From: Roseateles sp. DAIF2
Lineage (GTDB): Bacteria > Pseudomonadota > Gammaproteobacteria > Burkholderiales > Burkholderiaceae_C
DNA: 64,000 nucleotides
Assembly (NCBI RefSeq): GCF_015624425.1
Contig: NZ_CP049919.1
Coordinates: 1,488,001 to 1,552,000 of the forward strand
Reading direction: 5' to 3'
This document shows positions 1-8,129 of the stretch, piece by piece (the first letter of the stretch is position 1; every line of letters starts with the position of its first letter). Under the pieces are notes generated by a model. It had not been told where the DNA came from, ran no database searches, and saw nothing but the letters and a program-made list of their open reading frames with translations. The translations under genes and the position numbers were made by a program.

Positions 1-3000
1 GCCAAGCTTCGTCACTCTCGCGCTCCTTCAGCATATCAAGCAGGGCGCCGAGCTCGACCCGGCCATCCAATGAGGCTAGAGCGGTGAGGCGCCCCCAACT
101 TTCGAGCGCCGGTTCCCTGGCTGAGGACCGCATTCGGTCAAGCAATGGAGACAGCCTGTCGAAGTGGTGGGCGTAGTTGTAGTAGATGAAGTCATCGGCG
201 TGAGCGTAGACCCGGTCATCGTCTACAGCCACGGCACACTCGTACAGCTCCCACCCGAAATCAACCTGGGTGTTCAGGTAAGGCAGCCGCCGAAGCACGC
301 CGGCCGAGACATGAGGAAGCCCAACCTGCAGCAACCGCATCAACTGGGCACGTAGAAAGGTTGGTATAGGCTTCTTCAGCTCGACATGCTCGGTCGCGAG
401 AATCATCAGGGCATCTGCGACCTGGCCGGGTGTGCTGTTCAGCACCTCAGAAAGAAGGTCATCGCTGACGGGCGTCAATTCGGCGGTTGCGAGCCGACTG
501 ATGAGCGTGGTTGCGATGAACGTGAGTCGATGCGTTAGTGCATCGTCGCTAGCAACGACATGAGCGCATGCAACCATTGCGCTGCCAACGGCTCCCGAGT
601 TGACCCAAACGGACGAGTGATGCTCCATCTCGTCTATGAGACTTGCCGCAAGCTCATTGGCATCGGCATGCTCGGGTGCCCAGTCGTTTGACGCTTGAAG
701 CTCACCTCTAGCGCGCCGGATGTACGTCGATACGCCGTCAAAGATGGCTTCGCGGTAGTCGCTGGCGACTTCGGACCAGCGCTTCCTAAGAAGCCTCAAG
801 TAATGCTGCGGACGTAGCTCAGCAACGGACACCATCTGTGCAACAACCGACGACCGTCCGCCAACTAGGCTCGAAATCTCGCTGTGATGCCGACCCAAGC
901 CATCCGTTCCTTGCAGTAGCTCAATGAGCTTGTCCTCACCCAAGGCGGAGAGTTCGGCAACACTGAACGGGGGGGCAACCCATCCACCGAAGGCGCGAAT
1001 GGAGGGCGTGCGAATGGGCCGCTCATGCGCCACTAGGTACGCATTCATTGCCGCCTGCGTAGCTTCTGACCTTAGGGGGGCAGGAATTGACTCTAAAAGC
1101 AGGAACAGCTTCGATGCCACCCAGCCCGGGCGATGGTGCCCCACGGCTTGATGCCACCTGCTGATTTGGTTTTCAACATCAGGAGCCAAATCGGGGACGG
1201 CAGGAAGTGCCGCGCTGATGAGCTCACCGACCTCGTAGAGGTCGTCGCTCTCGTAGAGTCGGGACTCTATGAGCAGTTGGCGAATGACAGTCTCGTTGCC
1301 CTGTGGCCGATGCGTCAAGGCAGCCATCCCCATGTATCGGATTGCTCCGCATGGATTGAGGCACACGCTAGAAGCGTTCTTAACCCACCACGTGCTCGCT
1401 CCGTTGGCGCGAGAAATTACAGCCTGCTCGACATCCATGAATATGCCATCAGCCTCGGACGGACTGCGAACAGGCCTATTGGTGCGCCGCACTTCGAATG
1501 AGGTGTGCTCGATGAAGTGGCTCGACCACCGTCCCGCCGGGTCTTCGGGACGCCGCCGCATCTCATCCCAAGCTTCCATGCTCTGAATGGCTGCCGTTAG
1601 AAGCTCGTCTGACTGGGCCAGTCGGCTTCTGAGGAAATCCCGATTGGAGAATGCGTGCGGCAGGCGCAGCGCTCCACCAAAGCGATACTGTTCGACGTTC
1701 TCGCGAGTGACCCCACCGCTGATGTATTCCCAAAGGAGGTCGTCGCCTGAGTTGGTGGCTTGGACGAACTTCTTGATGACGTCCGCGAGGAAGTCATGCA
1801 CCCCGGTGTGAGGGAGCGAGGCCAGCAGTTCGATGAGCGGTCGGAAGGTAGTCCAGTCGACACCTTCCATTCGCACTAGCTCGTAGGCCAGCGTGTCCCT
1901 AGCCGACTGGCCGTCGAACCAATCAGAGCTTGCAGCTAGTGTCCATAGCGCAAGAACCCCTTGCGGGTCGTGGCTTACCCACCGTCTCGCAGTCCTCGTA
2001 TGAGTCTGAAGCCACTCGCGGTTCGACTCCTGAATCCAGCGGGGTAGAAATTTGGCTTTCCAAAGCTCATACCAATCGGCTGATGTCGACGAGAAGTACA
2101 ACTTTCGGAATAGGGGCGCGTGCTCTCGGTACAGGTGCTGAACGAGGTTGTGGTCATTGGTCGTTGGCACGGTCTCGGCCAGAAGCTCAACGAGCAACGA
2201 CTTGATGTGAGCTGCGGCGTCGCTGGCAAAAACCGCTCTGAGCTGCTTCCGCAATCCGGAGGGGTCTGTGGCGAAAAGGTGGTCGAAGAAGGCGCGAACA
2301 GTGGGACGTACAAAAGGTACAGCTGGAAGCGCGACGATGAAGTCCTTTAAGCTCGTCCCTTGGTCGACAGCCCCCTTCACAGCCAAAGCGTCAAGCAGCG
2401 TTTGATGCCCGAACTGGAATTGGCCGCTACTGCTCTTGGCCAGGACATTGCAGCTGAGCAGGCGGGACACCGTGCTATCAGGGAGAGTGATTGCTCCTCG
2501 TGGAAGGGTAAGGCTGCGCCGCGACAGCATCTCTTTCGCCATGCTCGAGAGTGCTTCAAAGGCGGGTCGACCGAGTTCTTCGTCTTTCACGACAACGGCG
2601 TTCAGATAGGCCTGGGTTAGGCTGTATGCGCTTGAGATGTTGGTCGGACCTCCAGCTTTGGCAACGTCGCAGAAGATTGCTAGGTTTCTTGGGTTTCTCA
2701 GGAGGTCGCGGATGGACGGAGCGATGCCCTCTAGCGATACCCCCCATCGGTTCAGCAGTGGCACGACCATGGTGTCCCAGTCGAGTAGCCCTAATGTCAC
2801 CTGCCGACTCCAAGTCTGCCGGGAGAGCTTGGAGTTGTACTTGAGGTCGAAGCTTCGGCAGGCAGCTACCACCGTCGTGTTGGGAATTCTTGCCAGCCGC
2901 TCAATCAAGCCGAGGAAGAACGTTAGCGACGTGGTGTCCCGCTCGAGAGACAGGACGTCAAGCGAATCGACGACGACGACCACGGGCTTCTGTTCCGACA

Positions 3001-4051
3001 TTGCGGAGACCAAGTAGGGCAGGTTCTCTGGCATGCCCATGGCGCTGCGCCCCGCTGGGTCTCTTTCCTTGGAGAACTCTCGCGCCTGAATGAAAACTGG
3101 GAACGCTTTCCCATCCTTCTCAAGAACGTCCATTAGCGTGAGTAGGGCGCACGTCTTCCCCGCCCCTGGACCGTCCGTGAGGACAACCTTCTTCTCTCCG
3201 CCATCAATGGCCTGCCGTAGCTCCTCGACTGCGCTCCGGTCGAAAATCTCGCCATCAATGTCTCGGTGCCAGTCCCTGCCAACTGCGGACAACAGGTGCA
3301 GCGAATGGGAAATCTCGGCGATTGCGCGCGACGGCACGAGCTCACAGCCGGCCTCGCTCAGCAATGCGATGAGCTCATCTCTTGTAATCCGAGACCGAAA
3401 TGCGGTTGCCTGGCCAGCTGAGACGTTAGAACCAAGGTTGTCGAGGGTTGTCCATATCGCGTTGAACGCATCGTCAGGCCGCGAGACCAGCCGACGCAGT
3501 CGCTCCTTCGTCAGCGCTTGAATGTCCTCAATTTCGCCCATGGGCGTGCAACGGATTCTGGTCAGAAAGGCGTGTAGAGAGTGCAAGCCGCCAGCGAAAT
3601 GGGTTCGCCAGATGTCATCGAGTTGAGCGGAAGCACGCTTGAGATTCGCGCCGATGGCGGTGCGCAATGACGACTCGTCCGACTGCGAGCGAGCCAGTTC
3701 AATGAGCTTCGCCAGCTCTCCAAAGTCACCCCGACTAACGAAGCGGACTGCCACGTTCGGCTCGGCCGCCAACACTTCACCGACTTTACGGAGCTCCTTC
3801 GCAAGGACTTCCACGCTCCACACGGCGAAGTCCGGTTGGTTTTTCTTGGACTGGAAGCAAACCTTTGAGCCGTCCGCACGCGTCAAAACGATGTCATCGA
3901 CGGCGATTGCCTTGCCATCGCCCATAAGAAACGTCGCGTCCAGCTCTAGCGAAGCGTCGGCACCTTCATCAATGAGAGATAGCACCTCCCATGCTGCCAC
4001 TGCTACTTGGTAGCTGTCCCCTCGGTTTGACCGCTTTCCTGCCAGGCTCAT
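1..4051 (-). CDS. Avs-like STAND ATPase with N-terminal DUF4297/Cap4-like nuclease domain (partial at window start)
   Basis: At least 1350 codons are open from the ATG at 4051 to the window edge; the C-terminus lies outside. Residues about 11-120 look like a DUF4297/Cap4-type PD-(D/E)XK nuclease: a GDSYQ-type start, an acidic E36, D52/D53 in VDDIVL, and a Q67-x-K69 active-site pair. A P-loop GPGAGKT lies at 294-300 and a Walker B strand VVVVVDSLD at 357-365, as in STAND/NACHT ATPases. Residues from about 600 onward look like helical repeats, typical of a sensor region. Known Avs proteins (nuclease-STAND-repeats) recognise phage proteins, oligomerise and degrade DNA. The assignment to antiphage defence is inferred from architecture and from its place next to recombinase genes. 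It stands alone on the minus strand, with no trypsin-like or Cap partner gene visible. Confidence 0.75.
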   Translation of the reverse strand, partial: MSLAGKRSNRGDSYQVAVAAWEVLSLIDEGADASLELDATFLMGDGKAIAVDDIVLTRADGSKVCFQSKKNQPDFAVWSVEVLAKELRKVGEVLAAEPNVAVRFVSRGDFGELAKLIELARSQSDESSLRTAIGANLKRASAQLDDIWRTHFAGGLHSLHAFLTRIRCTPMGEIEDIQALTKERLRRLVSRPDDAFNAIWTTLDNLGSNVSAGQATAFRSRITRDELIALLSEAGCELVPSRAIAEISHSLHLLSAVGRDWHRDIDGEIFDRSAVEELRQAIDGGEKKVVLTDGPGAGKTCALLTLMDVLEKDGKAFPVFIQAREFSKERDPAGRSAMGMPENLPYLVSAMSEQKPVVVVVDSLDVLSLERDTTSLTFFLGLIERLARIPNTTVVAACRSFDLKYNSKLSRQTWSRQVTLGLLDWDTMVVPLLNRWGVSLEGIAPSIRDLLRNPRNLAIFCDVAKAGGPTNISSAYSLTQAYLNAVVVKDEELGRPAFEALSSMAKEMLSRRSLTLPRGAITLPDSTVSRLLSCNVLAKSSSGQFQFGHQTLLDALAVKGAVDQGTSLKDFIVALPAVPFVRPTVRAFFDHLFATDPSGLRKQLRAVFASDAAAHIKSLLVELLAETVPTTNDHNLVQHLYREHAPLFRKLYFSSTSADWYELWKAKFLPRWIQESNREWLQTHTRTARRWVSHDPQGVLALWTLAASSDWFDGQSARDTLAYELVRMEGVDWTTFRPLIELLASLPHTGVHDFLADVIKKFVQATNSGDDLLWEYISGGVTRENVEQYRFGGALRLPHAFSNRDFLRSRLAQSDELLTAAIQSMEAWDEMRRRPEDPAGRWSSHFIEHTSFEVRRTNRPVRSPSEADGIFMDVEQAVISRANGASTWWVKNASSVCLNPCGAIRYMGMAALTHRPQGNETVIRQLLIESRLYESDDLYEVGELISAALPAVPDLAPDVENQISRWHQAVGHHRPGWVASKLFLLLESIPAPLRSEATQAAMNAYLVAHERPIRTPSIRAFGGWVAPPFSVAELSALGEDKLIELLQGTDGLGRHHSEISSLVGGRSSVVAQMVSVAELRPQHYLRLLRKRWSEVASDYREAIFDGVSTYIRRARGELQASNDWAPEHADANELAASLIDEMEHHSSVWVNSGAVGSAMVACAHVVASDDALTHRLTFIATTLISRLATAELTPVSDDLLSEVLNSTPGQVADALMILATEHVELKKPIPTFLRAQLMRLLQVGLPHVSAGVLRRLPYLNTQVDFGWELYECAVAVDDDRVYAHADDFIYYNYAHHFDRLSPLLDRMRSSAREPALESWGRLTALASLDGRVELGALLDMLKERESDEAW

Positions 4052-4426
4052 AGGCCTATCCCCCAATTGCTATTCATCGGTCCGCGACGACCTTTAGCCC
4101 GCTGCGGATTCACTGCGTGTAGGGCCCTCGCGCCAATCCATGTTCTTCGAGCACTTCCTGATGTAGCCATCTTGCAGGCGCGCCGCCGGCGCTCCAATGG
4201 CTTTCAGAAACCCCTGGTTCACTACAGAAACTTTAAGGCTCCCTTCTGCCGGTCTGCCCATAAAGCTAACCTGCGAGAAGCGGCCGACTGAAATGATGGA
4301 ATCTGGGCGGGCTATCAACCGCCGTGTATGCCGTCGATTCGTCCCTCACCAGAATGACCTGCGCGTAATGGCTGAGTAGATGAGCGCGCGACCCGACACC
4401 GGGGTGGCTCAGTCCGCATGCGCCTC

Positions 4427-4531
4427 TCACACCTTGACGATGGGCGCCCACTTCGCGATGTCCTGCCAAAGCACGGAGGCCAGCGTGACCGGACCGCCCT
4501 TGACCGCCCGGCGCGCGTCGACCACTTTGGT
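4427..4531 (-). pseudogene. Short remnant resembling the C-terminus of a Bug/TctC-type solute-binding protein
   Basis: In one minus-strand frame about 34 codons ending in TGA (4427-4429) read like real protein, finishing in LWQDIAKWAPIVKV. This resembles the usual C-terminal helix of Bug-family (tripartite tricarboxylate transporter) periplasmic binding proteins, which commonly end in an IAKWAxVVK-like motif. Upstream of about 4531 the frame no longer looks coding and no full gene is present, so this would be debris from an earlier insertion. The match is short and could be chance. Confidence 0.3.
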
Positions 4532-4595
4532 TCGCACAGGGGCTCGCGGGCTCCTCGAAACGCCGAATCGGCGAAGCTCTCCGGACTGGGCATCT

Positions 4596-4605
4596 GGGGG
4601 GGGGG
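4596..4605. repeat. Run of ten G residues
   Basis: Ten consecutive G at 4596-4605 in non-coding DNA. It is the longest homopolymer noticed in the window. Such tracts are prone to slippage, but here no intact reading frame crosses it. Confidence 0.9.
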
Positions 4606-4833
4606 CTTTGTTGCAGATGGCGACAAAGCAGCAAAAAACAACACATCTAGACGACAGTTGACGCCATTTGGCTGCGCCGTTAGTTTTCGGACTTAGCCGT
4701 CCCGTCGGCTATATGCGCTCACCTTGGCCAAGCCGGATTCTCGGCAACGGTTCACTTTCATTGCTACCGGCCTACAGCTGGTGGCGGATTGCTTTGTGGG
4801 CGCGGCGAGCCGCTGAACCGGACGAGGGGCGAG

Positions 4834-5376
4834 ATGGCACTGACACGGGGACGGGTCGAACAGTTGCGGCGCAATGCCGGCCGGCTCAAGAAGCGAGCCA
4901 CCAAGTGGAGTTTCAGCCACGGCGATGCATTGGAACTGGTCGCGCTTGCTGAGGGCTTCGAGAGTTGGCGCGAGCTGGAAGCCTCCGCGGAGCCCAGAGC
5001 GAAAACCCGGCGGCCTACTGGCCAGCCCGAGGACACCACTGGGCACATGCCATCCTCGGCTGAGGAGGCGCCTAAATGGCCGGCCGACCTCCACAAAGCA
5101 GCATCCCGTTCTGGGTCTGACGACTTTTCGCAAGTTGAGGCATTGACTGCCGAGATGCGCGGTCGTCGCCAACGTACGCCGCGCGAGACGAATGCGAACA
5201 GGGTTATGGCATCGCGGAATGACACGCTTGGACACCTCGCGCTTTCGTCAGCGACTCTCGCGTGCATGCTCAACCACATCCCGACCAAGATGTCCGAGCT
5301 GTATCTCTGCCCCGCCGCAGGCGGCACTCGGACGACACGCCACCGCCGGCTGAAGGAGCGCTTCGGTGAGCGATGA
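4834..5376 (+). CDS. Hypothetical mobile-element protein with N-terminal 'HGDALELVALAEGFESWRELEA' type motif
   Basis: 180 residues from the ATG at 4834, which follows a purine-rich GAGGGGCGAG ribosome-binding region; an in-frame ATG at 4789 is possible but adds an unlikely leader. The first 50 residues are basic and contain a helix ending in GFESWRELEA. This short motif (ALGFxSWxxL) is common in small accessory proteins of integrative elements and plasmids. The rest, about residues 50-180, is hydrophilic and low in recognisable structure. The stop overlaps the next gene by 11 bp, so the two are probably co-translated. No function can be assigned. Confidence 0.6.
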   Translation: MALTRGRVEQLRRNAGRLKKRATKWSFSHGDALELVALAEGFESWRELEASAEPRAKTRRPTGQPEDTTGHMPSSAEEAPKWPADLHKAASRSGSDDFSQVEALTAEMRGRRQRTPRETNANRVMASRNDTLGHLALSSATLACMLNHIPTKMSELYLCPAAGGTRTTRHRRLKERFGER

Positions 5377-6184
5377 CACCCATCCTGAGTTGCCCACGCC
5401 AAACTCGTCGTCCTTTGCGAGCGAGGAGGAGGAGGCCTACTTCCTTGGGCTTGACCCCATCATCGTGCTCGAGAAAGAGCGCGAGAGTCGTAGCCTCAAA
5501 GCTGTCCGGCGCGCTGCCAACGCACTCGAGCGCCTGTTGGTCGTAGCTGAAGCCTCGGATGACACGGACAACAATCTTGTTGCCGACTTCATCGCTCACA
5601 TACGAGTTGGGGCGCCGTTCGAAGCAGAGTCCCTGTGCTGGCTCGACGACTCGCTGCGCGCTGACGTCATTGCTTGCCTTGAAGGTGCGGGCCTCGCGCA
5701 CGGCGGCATCTTCCTTTATGTCAGCGACGGTCACAACCGCTCGCTTCTGCTTTGCGCGAAGCGCGGCTATGTTGATGAGGCCTTCGTAAGAGCCGAGGCG
5801 GTGGTGCCCGCGAAAGAGTTCTGGCTTTTCGACCCCTCTACCGGCATGCCCATCTTCTCGCCCCCGCGAAGCGAAGCCAGCAGCCAACACTCCGACTCAA
5901 AGGAAGAGGCCGTGAACACTGGGCTCTTGGCAACTGAAGGCTCGCATGCCTCCACCTACGAACGCCTTGACGAGCTCCTTCGCGCATGGCCACAGGCCGA
6001 GGATGCGCCGCACGGCGTCGGAGTACTTTCAGGAGGCGAGTACCGGGCCCTTGCGCTCGCCCGTGGCCACCACCGGCTGCTGCACGACCCAATTGGCGAC
6101 TTCTTGATTCTTGACGACTGGTTGCAGCGCTGGGTGCTGCACCACCGCGGCCTCCTGCACATGGCCGGGTGGACAGTTGGCTGA
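5366..6184 (+). CDS. Hypothetical protein, possibly DUF7673-like in its N-terminal half
   Basis: 272 residues beginning with GTG at 5366, preceded by AAGGAG seven bases upstream, which supports this start. Residues about 45-115 (NALERLLVVAEA, VADFIAHIR, WLDDSLRADVIACLEGAG) resemble the DUF7673 pattern of LERLxxVA, VADFL and a central (D)D-xx-AD segment. That family is often seen in conjugative elements and plasmids; the comparison is from memory and not certain. The middle (about 170-200) is Ser/Glu rich and probably flexible, and the C-terminal 70 residues are again ordered and rich in His and Trp. It overlaps the preceding gene by 11 bp. Function unknown. Confidence 0.6.
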   Translation: MSDDTHPELPTPNSSSFASEEEEAYFLGLDPIIVLEKERESRSLKAVRRAANALERLLVVAEASDDTDNNLVADFIAHIRVGAPFEAESLCWLDDSLRADVIACLEGAGLAHGGIFLYVSDGHNRSLLLCAKRGYVDEAFVRAEAVVPAKEFWLFDPSTGMPIFSPPRSEASSQHSDSKEEAVNTGLLATEGSHASTYERLDELLRAWPQAEDAPHGVGVLSGGEYRALALARGHHRLLHDPIGDFLILDDWLQRWVLHHRGLLHMAGWTVG

Positions 6185-6253
6185 CGTTGGCAAGTTCACA
6201 TCTGTTCGGCGCCCTGGCACGCGCTTGGTCAGTCCTATTCATCCAGAAACATC

Positions 6254-6625
6254 ATGACCGCGAAATCGACTGAACCCACCCCCGCTGCGAACGAACGGAT
6301 TAGGCCCGCCAGCGGCAGCGTGACGCCGGAATATTCGAAGCTCGTCCGGTTCGTGGCGGAACATGGCTTCCCCGATTTTGACGAGTTCTGGAAGCTAGTA
6401 GAGGACCTGCCCAAGCCCGCCATCTCCGCTGAGCAAGAGCGAGCCAGGGCCGTCCTGAAGGAGTTCTCAGATGCGCGTACTAGGACGCTAGAAGGCGCCA
6501 TCGCAGCTTGGAGCATCGGCCTCTTGGGACCGAAGCCACCGCCGCTCACACAGGAGCAGAAGCTGAGGTTGCTTGCTCGAGCTGCGAAGTGGTTGCGCGA
6601 CACCAGGCCAGATGAAGCCACATGA
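6254..6625 (+). CDS. Hypothetical small helical protein
   Basis: 123 residues from ATG 6254, charged and predicted largely helical, with PEYSKLVRFVAEHGFPDFDEFWKLV near residues 24-48 and a basic helix LRLLARAAKWLRD near the C-terminus. No signal peptide or membrane segment is seen, and no family was recognised. It lies 69 bp after the preceding hypothetical gene on the same strand and about 235 bp before the recombinase module, so it is likely cargo of the same element. Confidence 0.5.
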   Translation: MTAKSTEPTPAANERIRPASGSVTPEYSKLVRFVAEHGFPDFDEFWKLVEDLPKPAISAEQERARAVLKEFSDARTRTLEGAIAAWSIGLLGPKPPPLTQEQKLRLLARAAKWLRDTRPDEAT

Positions 6626-6860
6626 ATGGGAAACGGGCGGCGTTTGCTAAACCGGTGTCGCGCAGGACTAGCGCGGTCGCGAGCGGCCTATGAAGAACAA
6701 GGCCGCTCGCGCCTACCCCGCAACAAGGAACGCGGTGATGGACGACTGGTGTTTGGACTTCGATGTCGACCTGTTCTTCAGTGGCCGACGTCCGCGCGGC
6801 TCCGCGAGCGGTAGTTTTGTCGCCCTTTCGAACTGGCCGGCAGCTACGTACTTCTAGACC

Positions 6861-8129
6861 ATGGGGATAGCCTTGGCACGCTTGGAATATGTGACGCACA
6901 CCTTCTTCAATGTGTATCTGTCGGAGGATGGCGTTCTTACTGAAGAGCGTCAGCACCGAGCACCAATTGATAAGCTGCCACAAATATTTTGGAGTGATGG
7001 TTTGGGTTGGGCCGAAGCCAATGTCTGGGCTTTAACCCGCGCAGCAGAGGGAATCAAACTGGACACTGTCAAGCGGAATATGAAGTATCTCCTCACTTAC
7101 GCCAATTACCTGGAAGGGGCGGGTTTGGACTGGCGTGATTTTCCGCTGTTTAAAGAGGAACAGGCGATTCGGAAATACCGTGGAGAGTTGGTTCGCCGGC
7201 GCGATGGAAAGTCAATCGCACCAAAAACAGCGAGGAACAGTATGGCCTCCGCAATACAGTTTTATCGTTATGCCGACAAGCAAGGTCTTGTGAATACGAC
7301 TGGCCCCATGTGGGACGACACCGTTGTGCAGATTCAACGTTGTGATATAGCAGGCTTCAAACGGTCGATTTCCCGCAATCGTTCGGAACTGTCGATTCCT
7401 TGCCGTAGCGTCATTGGTCAAACCCTTGAAGACGGCTTGTTGCCACTCACGAAGGGCAATCTTGCCACCTTGCTGAGTTACGTCAAAAAGCACGAATCTC
7501 AGGTCTTGCTTCATATGCTCACAGCGGGTGCGTTCTCAGGCGCTCGCATCGGCACGGTTACGACCATGACGGTCGACTGCTTGGATACCGATGCTGAGCA
7601 TGGCGAAGTCTCAGGGCTCTACATGATTCCGGTCGGTCCGGGAACTGGTATTGCAACCAAGTTCGACGTTACGGGGCGAATTCCGTTTCCCGAAGCGGTT
7701 CTCGATGACCTACGGTATTACGCCAGTAGCACGGAACGCCTCCTTCGAGAGGCGAAGGCGGAGAAGAAACACAAGAGACTCCTCTTTCTCAACAAGAATG
7801 GCAAGCCGTACACGGTTGATGCAGTTAATCGGCTGGTCTGGGATATGCGACAGCGAGCGGTGAAGCATGGCTTGAAGTTCTGCCAGCGGTTGAGATTTCA
7901 TCAAACGCGGGCCACATATGGCACTTGGCTTATGCGATTTCTTCTAGATAACGGTGCGGGGTCTGACGCGATTCGGATTGTCCGAGACGCGATGCTCCAC
8001 CAGAGCGAGACGACAACGATGCGCTACGTGAAGTTTCTTGAAATGAATAAGTTCGGCGAGATATTCGCCGAGGAGTTCAATTCCACCTTTACGGGCATGA
8101 AGCGAGATTGGAATGCCGTCGAGGTCTAA
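6861..8129 (+). CDS. intA: Tyrosine recombinase/integrase (IntA-like)
   Basis: 422 residues. The C-terminal half is a tyrosine-recombinase catalytic domain: R229 in FSGARIGTVTTMTV (box I), H347-x-x-R350 in FHQTRATYG (box II), H380 in MLHQSET and the nucleophile Y389 in TTTMRYVKF. Residues about 50-145 fit a core-binding SAM-like domain. Such enzymes cut and rejoin DNA through a covalent 3'-phosphotyrosine at short core sites. As first gene of the four-gene module it is the presumed IntA that integrates or excises the element. It overlaps the next gene by 17 bp. The start is ATG 6861; no strong ribosome-binding site precedes it, so a slightly later start cannot be excluded. Confidence 0.85.
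   Translation: MGIALARLEYVTHTFFNVYLSEDGVLTEERQHRAPIDKLPQIFWSDGLGWAEANVWALTRAAEGIKLDTVKRNMKYLLTYANYLEGAGLDWRDFPLFKEEQAIRKYRGELVRRRDGKSIAPKTARNSMASAIQFYRYADKQGLVNTTGPMWDDTVVQIQRCDIAGFKRSISRNRSELSIPCRSVIGQTLEDGLLPLTKGNLATLLSYVKKHESQVLLHMLTAGAFSGARIGTVTTMTVDCLDTDAEHGEVSGLYMIPVGPGTGIATKFDVTGRIPFPEAVLDDLRYYASSTERLLREAKAEKKHKRLLFLNKNGKPYTVDAVNRLVWDMRQRAVKHGLKFCQRLRFHQTRATYGTWLMRFLLDNGAGSDAIRIVRDAMLHQSETTTMRYVKFLEMNKFGEIFAEEFNSTFTGMKRDWNAVEV

Larger units (their letters stand above)
4052..4833. other. 784-bp (approx.) intergenic stretch without an intact gene
   Basis: This gap lies between the divergent STAND ATPase gene and the plus-strand gene at 4834. Frames here are short and not protein-like. 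It holds a short gene remnant (4427-4531, minus), a run of ten G (4596-4605) and, next to it, a CTTTGTTGCAG sequence followed by GCGACAAAG that loosely resembles an IS5-family end. The promoters of both flanking genes must lie here, but no convincing -35/-10 pair was identified. Confidence 0.6.

Noticed and set aside
4604..4630. CTTTGTTGCAG...GCGACAAAG resembling an IS5-family terminal repeat
   Set aside because: The match is short and no transposase or second end is visible, so no insertion sequence was annotated.
6690..6857. A 55-codon plus-strand reading frame (MKNKAARAYP...) ending 3 bp before the intA start
   Set aside because: No ribosome-binding site or recognisable motif was seen. 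It may be a leader or chance frame in the 235-bp gap, so it was not annotated.
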